From contig CALDUB010000007.1 of assembly GCA_937923465.1 (NCBI GenBank), forward strand, positions 1-49,827: a DNA stretch of 49,827 nucleotides, given 5' to 3'. The position numbers and the translations under genes are program-made. Positions 34,239 to 43,600 of the stretch are shown one piece after another. Every line of letters starts with the position of its first letter. The stretch's first letter is position 1. Below the pieces are notes generated by a model. The model did no database searches. It saw only the letters and a list, made by a program, of their open reading frames with translations, and was not told the DNA's origin. The stretch is from an uncultured Saprospiraceae bacterium. Its GTDB lineage: Bacteria; Bacteroidota; Bacteroidia; Chitinophagales; Saprospiraceae.

Positions 34239-36626
34239 TTAACGCTGTATCGTAATTTTCTTAACGGTACTGCTACCATCCATAGTCAACTTCACCAAGT
34301 ACACGCCAACAGGCAATTGTGCAACATTGATACTTCTGTTATTACTAGAAGCAGTAGTTATTTTTCTTCCAACAAGGTCAAACAATTCTGCATTGATTTC
34401 TCCTTCCAAGTTCGAAACTATATTGATAAAAGTCTGAGCTGGATTAGGGAAAATATTCACATTTGCTGCCAAAAATTCATCTTCAGTTGAAGTTGAACCA
34501 GAGAAATCATTAACCAAGCCTGGTGTACCTACTTGACTTCCCTCTGTATCATAAACGTAAGTAGAGAAAGACCAGTTTGCTGGTGAATTGTTATCTAGAG
34601 AGTTCATTACTGCTGGGTCAACGTTCAACATGAACGAAACCTTAGAAGAACTACCTGCTGCTGGTAAACCAATTGCAGCTGCATTATTCATACATTCAGG
34701 AGAGTCTTCGTTAGCAATATACTCACCGTAGCCATAGTCATAACGCACGGCATCAACGATTGAACCGTCTGCTTTTGTGATTACAACTCCGTCAGGACAA
34801 GCTGAGTCACCTGCGTCAGCATAACTACTTTCGTTGTTAAAACTTGGAGTTTTGTAATCGTAGAAATAATCAAACTGAACACCGCCCTGTGCTGCTGGAA
34901 TATCGAAACCTGCAAAAACTGCGTAAGAATTCGCTTCAATCGTAAATTCTCCAATAGTAGAAGAACCTGAACCCGAAGCATCTGTGATTATCCAACCGTC
35001 CATGACAACTGCTGCATCTGTAGTATTATATACTTCAAACCATTCTGTATGACCTTCATTTGGCGTATCATCAGCACCCGCTGGATTGTTAGGTAAAGCT
35101 GCTGCTAATTGCTCCTCACTTGGCTTCAATGGTCTGTTGTGAATTTCTGTAATGATAACTTCTCCTGTACCTGGGTCTTCTGGTCCATCTGGTTCCATAC
35201 CGTCATTTCTTAAACCTGGAGTACCAAGTTGGCTACCTGCTTCATCATAAACGATTGTCGAGTAAACCCAGTTTTCTGCTAAATCATTTGCCGCTGCATT
35301 CATTACTGCTGGGTCAACGTTTAACATAAAAGAAGTCTTAGAAGAACCATCTGCCGGAGGAACACCAATTGCTGCCTCGTTGTCAATACAACTACCAGCG
35401 TCTGGGTTTCCGATATATTCTCCATATCCGTAATCATAACGAACTTCGTCCACTAGTGAACCGTCCGCTTTGGTGATGATTACACCGTCAGGGCATGCCG
35501 TATCACCTGCATCTGAATAGCTACTCTCGTTGTTAAAACTTGGGCTTTTGTAATCGTAGAAGTAATCAAACTCAACGCCGCCTTGTGCTGCTGGAATATT
35601 GAAACCTGCAAAAACTGCATAAGAATTTGCTTCAATTGTGAACTCTCCAATAGTAGTAGAACCCGAACCCGAAGCATCTGTAATAGTCCAACCGTCCATC
35701 ACAACTGCTGCACTAGTTGTATTGTATACCTCAAACCATTCTGTGTGACCTTCATTAGGCGTGTCATCAGCACCTGCTGGGTTGTTAGGCAAAGCTGCTG
35801 CTAATTGTTCGTCACTTGGCTTTAATGGTCTGTTGTGAATTTCTGTAATGATAACCTCTCCTGAACCTGCTCCTACTGGCGGGTCTCCTGGCTCCATTCC
35901 GTCATTTTGCATACCTGGTGTACCTTTTTGACTACCGTCCACATCATAAACAAGAGTAGAAAAAGACCAGTTTTCAGCTAAATCATTTCCTTCTGCAGTC
36001 ATTACAGCAGGGTCAACATTTAACATAAAAGTAGTCTTAGAAGAACTGCCTGCAGCAGGGATACCGATTGCTTCCGTATTGTCTATACAACTACCAGAAT
36101 CAGGATTGCCGATGTACTCACCGTATCCGTAATCGTAAAGCACTTCGTCTACTAATGTACCATCAGCTTTCGAAATAATTACACCATCAGGACAAGCGGT
36201 GTCACCTGCATCTGCATAGCTACTTTCGTTGTTAAAACTTGGACTTTTATAGTCGTAGAAATAATCGAACTCTACCCCACCCTGTGCAGCAGGGATGTTA
36301 AATCCTGCAAAAACTGCGTAAGAATTTGCTGGTAAAGTAAAGCTACCAATAGTCGAAAGTCCTGAAGAACTTGACGCATCCTGCAAAGTCCATCCATCCA
36401 TGACTACGTCAGAGCTAGTTGTATTGTACACTTCAAACCACTCTGTGTGGCCTTCGTTAGGTGTATCATCCGCGCCTGCAGGATTGTTAGGTAAAGCCGC
36501 TGCCAATTGCTCATCGCTTGGCTTTAATGGTCTGTTGTGAATTTCTGTAATAATGACTTCTCCTGTACCTTGGGCAAAGGCAAAGCTAGACATTAATAGA
36601 AATAAGAATAGTAAATTGATTTTCAT
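34239..36626 (-). CDS. Triple lamin-tail-domain protein with T9SS tail
   Basis: A 795-residue secreted protein (signal ending SFAQ). Three consecutive units of about 235 residues each start GEVIITEIHNRPLKPS and contain a lamin-tail (LTD) domain (TEWFEVYNTT, VVMDGWT, ANSYAVFAGF). They continue with GGVEFDYFYDYKSPSFNNESSY and FMLNVDPAVM. The units are nearly identical in protein and strongly alike in DNA, pointing to recent tandem duplication. The C-terminal type IX sorting domain is NVNIFPNPAQTFINIVS...LPVGVYLVKLTMDG. Lamin-tail domains in secreted bacterial proteins often accompany nucleases or adhesins. No enzyme motif is present here, so a structural or binding role is likely. Confidence 0.85.
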   Translation of the reverse strand: MKINLLFLFLLMSSFAFAQGTGEVIITEIHNRPLKPSDEQLAAALPNNPAGADDTPNEGHTEWFEVYNTTSSDVVMDGWTLQDASSSSGLSTIGSFTLPANSYAVFAGFNIPAAQGGVEFDYFYDYKSPSFNNESSYADAGDTACPDGVIISKADGTLVDEVLYDYGYGEYIGNPDSGSCIDNTEAIGIPAAGSSSKTTFMLNVDPAVMTAEGNDLAENWSFSTLVYDVDGSQKGTPGMQNDGMEPGDPPVGAGSGEVIITEIHNRPLKPSDEQLAAALPNNPAGADDTPNEGHTEWFEVYNTTSAAVVMDGWTITDASGSGSTTIGEFTIEANSYAVFAGFNIPAAQGGVEFDYFYDYKSPSFNNESSYSDAGDTACPDGVIITKADGSLVDEVRYDYGYGEYIGNPDAGSCIDNEAAIGVPPADGSSKTSFMLNVDPAVMNAAANDLAENWVYSTIVYDEAGSQLGTPGLRNDGMEPDGPEDPGTGEVIITEIHNRPLKPSEEQLAAALPNNPAGADDTPNEGHTEWFEVYNTTDAAVVMDGWIITDASGSGSSTIGEFTIEANSYAVFAGFDIPAAQGGVQFDYFYDYKTPSFNNESSYADAGDSACPDGVVITKADGSIVDAVRYDYGYGEYIANEDSPECMNNAAAIGLPAAGSSSKVSFMLNVDPAVMNSLDNNSPANWSFSTYVYDTEGSQVGTPGLVNDFSGSTSTEDEFLAANVNIFPNPAQTFINIVSNLEGEINAELFDLVGRKITTASSNNRSINVAQLPVGVYLVKLTMDGSSTVKKITIQR

Positions 36627-36751
36627 AAGTTTATTTTAAAAATTAAAGCAATAATGAAAGTACTCACGTGTCACTTACTTATAGAATATTAGAAGTAATT
36701 TGTCAGTACGTGTCCTAATTTAAAGAGGTGAATTTTAGTAAATTTGAAAAC

Positions 36752-39700
36752 TTACTCTTTAACAAGTTTTTCAAAAATTATTTGACCCGTATTTGTTATT
36801 ATTTCAATCGTGTAGACACCATGTCTAAGATTAGAAATGTCAACAGTAGTTTTTTCTGTAGTTGTAACTTGTGATAGCACTTGTCTTCCTTGAATATCAT
36901 AAAAAGTCAAAGTCGCCGCCGTTCCTTCATAAGTTAATGACTCATTTGCAGGATTTGGATAAATAATGACTGGCGTATTGTCCTCCTCATATTTAAGATA
37001 AATAATATCGGAATATTCAAATGCGCCGTCAAAATCTACCTGCTTTAATCGGTAGTAGTTATCGCTGCTTTTGATATCCTTGTGCGTGTACGTGTAGTTT
37101 TGTATTTCGTTTGTTGTTCCGTTACCCGTAACTTTATCGAGAGTAGAAAACACTCTTCCGTCGATGCTATATTGTACCTCGAAATAGTTGTTGTTTTGCT
37201 CGGATTGAGTTTCCCAACGTAGAAGGCTTACAGCATCTTCTATTTTCCCTTCGAAGTAGCTTAGTGCGACAGGAAGGATGGCAGTGACTATAATTTTTAC
37301 TTCAGTAGAATTAGTATAATCTACACTATATTGTATTTGTGGATTAGAGGTGTTTATAGTTTCAAATTCACCGCTCACAGTTCCACTCCCATCTACTATT
37401 TTAAATTCATCACCTACAATAGGAATGTAAGTCCCCCAATCTAATACAGCCGTTGCGTCAGTAATTGTTATTGTAGTTCCTGAATGAGCGCTTTCGATTA
37501 TATCGAATTCACTTGTCTGTAATGTCCCCGTAATTTCAAAATTAATAGTGGAAGTTCCAAAATCAAAATCACCTCTAACTTCGAGTTCCCCTGGACTATT
37601 TCCTGGGGCAAAAACAGCATTGGATGTATTGTTAAATGTAGCGCCACTATTTACTTCAATATCATCTCTTCCATCAGCATCAGCACCAGGGCGAGATAGT
37701 ATCATATTTCCATCATTATTTACGATAGAAGTACTGTTAATCTCAAAATTATCTTGCAGACAATCTGTGGCTTTGAGTAGAGCACCAGCAAAATTATTAA
37801 AAGTTCCTGCGCTCATATCTATCCCTTCTTTAGGAGCCATAGAGATATCAATTGTCCCCGAATTATTCACAGAGCCACTAGTTTCATGAATATTAATCCC
37901 GTCTTCATTAGGAGAAACAATATTTAGAATTCCACTTGCATTATTAGTAAAAACGCCGTCTTCTTGCAAACGTAAACCATCCTTTCCACCAGTAACTGCA
38001 ATACTGCCCGAATTATCAATAGCAGCAGGAGAAGAATTAGTATTTGCGTCAATTTGGATACCAAAATTCGTTGAATTAGTGATATTTATATCACCCGTTG
38101 ATGCATTGGTAAATACAGATGCATCTGTAACATATAATCCTACGTCTGTTCCATTTGTCAAATTAATGATTCCAGAATTATTGAAAATTGCTGTGTCATC
38201 TAAAAAAATCTGGTCATTTGTCACTGCGTCAACATTAATCGTTCCTCCTTCATTATTATTGAAAGTTCCTAAACTTTTTCCTGCTATTCCGTGGTCTTTA
38301 CTCGAATTTATCGTAATAATACCTCCTAAGTTATTATTAAATATACCACTATTTTCGGTATAAATTGCCTCGTCGCCTCCACTGGCTCCAGCTGCTAGAG
38401 ATATATTCACAGTACCCGTATTATTAAAAACAGAGCTGTTATTTACATATATGCCATCTCCACCTGTAGTAACTATAATATCAACTGTTCCGTCATTTTC
38501 AAAAGTAGAAGGAAGCCCCGAGGATTCATTCACATAAATATAATGTGAATCAGAATTCGTTACACTTATCGTTCCTGTAGAATTATTAGTAAAAGTACCA
38601 CTCGCCAAACGAATGCCATTTGCGCTCGTACCATCAATTACAAGACTACCATTGTTGACAAATGGACCTTTATTATAAAGTCCATCACCTCCATCTGTAG
38701 ATGTATTAGTATTAGAGATATTTATCGTACCATTATTGATTATTTCTCCACTTGGAGAGGTTTCGAGGGCACGAGTTGCGGTGCTGGTAACAGTTAATAC
38801 AGCACCAGTTTCTATTGTTAACTGAGCACTATTGCGTACATCGAGTCGTCCAATGGTAGAAGTTTCTGTAAAGCTAACGATAGCAGTATTTGTATTGATT
38901 ACAGCTTCATCACCGACAGTCGGGACTACACCAGTATCCCATTTTGTAGCGTCAGTCCAATCACCTGTATCTCCAATCCATGTGACTGTATTTGATGTCT
39001 GACTTAAGTTAGCAACAAAGCCTATGTTCACACCTACGTCTGATGCATCATAAGGTAAATTTGTTCCGTTTCCACCAAATTCTTCTGCACCAGCATCAAA
39101 ATTTGCGTCTCTATTTCCTGCTAAAACATCTTGTGTAAGAAAAGAATAAGTTCCGATGCCCGCATCAATTGGAGTACTGCCACTTGTCAATCTGTGGAAA
39201 TCTCCGTCGTCTGCCATATCACTATTGGATAAGTTTGTAAGATTTCCTTCGGATATAGAACTTCCAGAAGGTGCCGTATCAATTTCATAAGCATTGACAC
39301 TTGTATTGTACATGATATTATTGGCGACGGTTAAATTTTCTGGTTCTTCAGTTAAGTCATTACTTACTGTTGTGCCGATTCTCAATCCGTAATCACAATT
39401 GACAAAAGTATTGTTGATGATTTGAGTATTTTTGACTTGATAATAGCCGTTTAATTCAGAATTAGTACGACCATTAGTTACATTAATTCCTCCAGTTGCA
39501 TCAGATGTAGAGCCATCTGGTTTGGTAGAATTTACGCCTTCAATGTAATTATTATAAACTTTATGCCCCTCTCCTATTACGCGAACGCCCCCGCTAGAAA
39601 TGCGATTTTCAGCAAAAAAATAGTTGCCATAAACCTCGCAGTTGTTACCGTGTCGCAGTGTTAAGGTTCCTGAATAATCTCTAAAAGTATTGTTGTAGTA

Positions 39701-40450
39701 TTTGTTTTGTCCAGATTTATTTGAAATGATTTCTATCTCGCCTACAAAATTATAAAAGTAATTATCATAGACCTCCGAAAAAGAATCATCCAAAGATGTA
39801 CTACTATTTCCCATTCTGATAGCATCTTGGTCATTGTCTTCATTTACTTCATTGATAGGTGTTCTATCTGCGAAATAATTGTGATGAATGTGTAGATAAT
39901 CAGGTTCTGTCGCGTTTCTGTTGTCATTGATGATACTGCCTAATCCGTATTTTCCGATAAAGGAATTGTTGGCAATTTCATTGTATTGACCATCTGCAAG
40001 TATCCACTTAAAGATGAGTGTTTTTTGTGCTTCTGTACCATTATAAGTATCAATTTTGTTATTGATAATCTTACAGTTATCGCATTCTTTTAATTCAATA
40101 ACAGGCTCAATTCTCGTATTACTGCTATTGAGAATTAAATTTGCAGGATTTTGAAAAACTAATCCCGAAATTGTTAGATAAGAGCCTTCCATATAGACTC
40201 TTGAATTACCAGTCATGAGTACCGCTCCTGGGTTTTCCGCAGTGATAGTAATGGGTGCCGCAGCAGTCCCATTTTTATTAATATCTATAAATATATCATT
40301 CCAAGTACCATTTGCTAAGGTAATTGTTGTTCCAGCTGTAGCTGTAGTAATCGCAGTATTCAGTTCAGTTTGGCTAGTGACAATCTGAGCATGAGCTAAG
40401 GTGCTTACAAACAAGAATAAGAATGTACACAGTAGTGTTTTGATACGCAT
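36752..40450 (-). CDS. PL6 alginate lyase with long beta-helix extension and T9SS tail
   Basis: A 1232-residue secreted enzyme (signal ending AHAQ). Residues about 22-460 are a chondroitinase-B/PL6 right-handed beta-helix with the family motifs NDQDAIRMG, EIEIISNKS (Lys245) and GTLTLRHGNN (Arg266), the expected Lys/Arg catalytic pair, and SGGVRVIGEGHKVYNN. PL6 lyases cleave alginate by beta-elimination. From about 485 to 1010 there is a long Asn/Thr/Gly-rich region of FNNSGTINI-like repeats, probably a second beta-helix. A short domain and LPVALSYFEGKIED...NYYRLKQVDFDG follow, then the sorting domain IIYPNPANESLTY. PL6 alone is much shorter, so the extension is unusual. It complements PL7 and PL17 at the other end of the window. 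Confidence 0.88.
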   Translation of the reverse strand: MRIKTLLCTFLFLFVSTLAHAQIVTSQTELNTAITTATAGTTITLANGTWNDIFIDINKNGTAAAPITITAENPGAVLMTGNSRVYMEGSYLTISGLVFQNPANLILNSSNTRIEPVIELKECDNCKIINNKIDTYNGTEAQKTLIFKWILADGQYNEIANNSFIGKYGLGSIINDNRNATEPDYLHIHHNYFADRTPINEVNEDNDQDAIRMGNSSTSLDDSFSEVYDNYFYNFVGEIEIISNKSGQNKYYNNTFRDYSGTLTLRHGNNCEVYGNYFFAENRISSGGVRVIGEGHKVYNNYIEGVNSTKPDGSTSDATGGINVTNGRTNSELNGYYQVKNTQIINNTFVNCDYGLRIGTTVSNDLTEEPENLTVANNIMYNTSVNAYEIDTAPSGSSISEGNLTNLSNSDMADDGDFHRLTSGSTPIDAGIGTYSFLTQDVLAGNRDANFDAGAEEFGGNGTNLPYDASDVGVNIGFVANLSQTSNTVTWIGDTGDWTDATKWDTGVVPTVGDEAVINTNTAIVSFTETSTIGRLDVRNSAQLTIETGAVLTVTSTATRALETSPSGEIINNGTINISNTNTSTDGGDGLYNKGPFVNNGSLVIDGTSANGIRLASGTFTNNSTGTISVTNSDSHYIYVNESSGLPSTFENDGTVDIIVTTGGDGIYVNNSSVFNNTGTVNISLAAGASGGDEAIYTENSGIFNNNLGGIITINSSKDHGIAGKSLGTFNNNEGGTINVDAVTNDQIFLDDTAIFNNSGIINLTNGTDVGLYVTDASVFTNASTGDINITNSTNFGIQIDANTNSSPAAIDNSGSIAVTGGKDGLRLQEDGVFTNNASGILNIVSPNEDGINIHETSGSVNNSGTIDISMAPKEGIDMSAGTFNNFAGALLKATDCLQDNFEINSTSIVNNDGNMILSRPGADADGRDDIEVNSGATFNNTSNAVFAPGNSPGELEVRGDFDFGTSTINFEITGTLQTSEFDIIESAHSGTTITITDATAVLDWGTYIPIVGDEFKIVDGSGTVSGEFETINTSNPQIQYSVDYTNSTEVKIIVTAILPVALSYFEGKIEDAVSLLRWETQSEQNNNYFEVQYSIDGRVFSTLDKVTGNGTTNEIQNYTYTHKDIKSSDNYYRLKQVDFDGAFEYSDIIYLKYEEDNTPVIIYPNPANESLTYEGTAATLTFYDIQGRQVLSQVTTTEKTTVDISNLRHGVYTIEIITNTGQIIFEKLVKE

Positions 40451-40558
40451 AAAAACTTAGATTAATGATTTTCTTTTTTCCAGAGGCGATGAATGGCAGC
40501 TATGTCTTTTTACATAGTATTGAAAACTACTTCTTTATCTACTTTAATGTTATAAATA

Positions 40559-40588
40559 AAGAGGTGCGCTCCTTCGGGCGCACCTCTT
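40559..40588 (-). terminator. Terminator of the multidomain GTSSS protein gene
   Basis: AAGAGGTGCGC and GCGCACCTCTT arms around an 8-nt loop, followed on the minus strand by TTTATTTAT. It begins 22 bp after the stop of the 1603-residue gene. Confidence 0.75.
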
Positions 40589-40610
40589 ACTAATCAATTT
40601 TATTCTTTGA

Positions 40611-43600
40611 TTATCTTGCTGTAGTCATACGTCTCACGTTAGAAACAACTAAACGCTTAGTAAACTGGCGTTTGTTTGTACTAACTGAAATGTTATACAT
40701 TCCTCCTGTCATTCCTTTCAAGTCTAATCTTACATTACCATTGATGGCAACGATTTCTTTTGTAAAAGAAACAGATTTTCCAAGATTGTTAATGACACGA
40801 ATAATAACTTCTTCGCCTGCAAAATCGCTTAAATCAACATTTACATAAGTATCTGCTGGATTAGGGAAGATGTGAACTTGTGGTTCTTTTTCAACATCGA
40901 TGACTGTAGGAAGAGTCAATGTTACTGTATAATCTTCCACTTCACCAACGTAAGGATTACCACATGGTGCAGGGAATGCGTGACGTGCAACAGCAACACG
41001 TAAACGTGCTTCAGTTACGGCTTCTTCTGCTAAAGTAATGTTTGCTTGTAAGTGCGCATTTTCTGTGCTTTGCTCAAACAAAACTTCACCTGCATCAAAG
41101 AAATCACCGTCATTGTTTCTGTCCAACCATACTCTCCAGTATAGTACTTCGTCAGTTGTGTTACCACCAGCATTTAAGTCTAATAAGACAACACCGTCAC
41201 CGATATTCATTGTCGTTACTGTTTCTGCGAAATTTGCATAACCTTCGTTACTTGCAGATGTGTTTGTCAAATCGTGGAAAGTAACACCTTCAATCCAAAC
41301 ACTGTTATCTGTTCCTGCTGTTGTACAGAATTCAGAAACTTCTGGTTGAACGTTTACATCGAAAGACAATTGAGACTCGTTTCCGCACATATCAACTGCT
41401 GCGTAAGTTACTTCGTACTCGCCTTCTGGCCATGCATCACCTGAACGTAACAATTGAGATGTACTTGGTGCATAAGGTCCAACTTGTGTAAAGTCTACAC
41501 ATGGACGCTCGATTAAGAAGTATTTCTCTTCTGCATCTGTTGCCGCTACCCAATCGCCGTCTTGAGACAAAACAATGCGTGTATTCTCAGTTACTGCACT
41601 CATGTCTAAATCTAAAGCATTAAAGATATTTGCTTCGTCATTATCCCATACAAAAGACCAAGTGTCATTTATATTTTGTGGCATTAAGCCAATCCATGCT
41701 GTACGTACTTCATTACTTAATGCTTCCTTTAAGTAGTTATTCTCGCCTAAAGTAGAGATAACTGCTAAGTGAGCATCATAACCTTCTGCCATTAACTGAG
41801 CATCTTGACGTGTCAAAGAAACTTCATTTGCTAAGAAGTACTGGTGTCCCCAGTAGTTACCTACAAAAGTGAAACCTTCTAAACTCGTCTCCTCACAGTA
41901 AGAACATTCCGTCGTTGCGTTTAGTGGATTCCAAGTTACGATTTGAGAATTTTCATTCTCTGCTAAAGTAGCACCAATGTCACTTGCTGGGTGTAGAGAG
42001 ATAATCTCACCTGCACTAACCAATACACTAACTTCACAATCTGCAGTATTTCCGTAAGCATCTTCTGCCGTAAATACAACAGTGCTTTCACCTGCTGGCA
42101 AACCGCCTTCAGGGATATTATTAGTCATACCGTCCATACCACAATTATCAGATGCCGTAGGCATCATAGACGCAGGATAAGTAGCATCAGTTAATACAAC
42201 TTGTTCTGTTGGACAGTTATCAAACTCAGGTCCATAAGAGTCATGTATTTCAATAGTTACATCATGTACTGTTACATTGCCGTTAACATCCGTTGCTGTA
42301 ACTGGGTGGTCATATAAGCCTGTTGCCATAGTGAAAGTACCCAATCCTGCTATTGATGCAACACCACAATTGTCTGTGATACTAAAATCAACATTAACTG
42401 TTGCCATACAAGTAGCTGGGTCAATAAATGCGATAATCGTTTCACAAGGACCAACTACAGGTACTTCGTTATCTGCAATAATTACTTCTTTTTCACAAAC
42501 AGATGTGCTGCCGTCAGCATTCGTCAATGTGTAAGTAACGATAGTCGTACCTATTGGATAGAAAGCTAGTGCGTTATCCTCTATAGTAAAATCTCCAACC
42601 TCGTCTGGGTCAAGTATAAATGGTGGTAAAAGAATGACATCATCTGCTCCACATAAACCTGGTGTATTAGTAGTACTCGTAGGTTGACGACACTCCAATG
42701 CTGGTGGTGCAATGTAACGGAAGTATACATTGTCAACAAATAATCTTCCTGCACCAGATGGATTACCAGAGAAGATTAATTGAGAAATATTTGCTAATCC
42801 AGTTAGATTTGTAAATTCACTTAATGGAATGTCAAGTGAAATCCATTCTTCTAAGTTTGGATTGCTAATCGTTATTTCATGTTCTGAGTCATCACCGCCT
42901 TGAAAATTATTATCTGCTCCAAAATCGACTAACTTAATACGAACCTCTGACATATTTGCAGTCCAGATATCCACATGGAAAGTATTCATTTCAGTGACAT
43001 CAAGAGAGTTAGCTCCTGTTGTTTCAATACCAACGAAATTTAAATTGCTATAAAATTTAGTTTCATCACCTTCGATTAATACATCTTCAAAGTCTGCTTG
43101 AGACCAAACAGTTCTCCATGTGTCAACAGGCACGTCAGTATAAATATTACTGAATAGAGAAATTACGTTTTCAGCAGGACCAGTTGGTGTTGGTGCAGCT
43201 TCCATTGGCGCAGGAAAAAGAAAACATTCTGCATCACAGCTTTGCCAGCCAAAAGTAACAGTGTCATCACCGTCTACAGCGATAATACGATTAGTAAAAG
43301 CACCTGTAGTTATAGTACAAGATGCGCCTGCCTCAAATTCTTCTTCCCCTGGTCCACTACGAAATTTGTACTCGTGAAAACCTGGTGCCAAATTGATTGT
43401 AGCACAGTAAATTCCGTCACCATCTGGGTCAGCTATAAGATTTGCATCTGGATCCCAAAAATTAAAATTTCCAAAAATAGAAGGAGTCGTTATATCTTCT
43501 ACACAAGTCATATCAACACAAAAAGTAACATCACCCGCTACAGGAGGAGCAACTGTTGGCATCACGATATTATCAAAGTAGTAAGGCATGTCAGAAGCAG

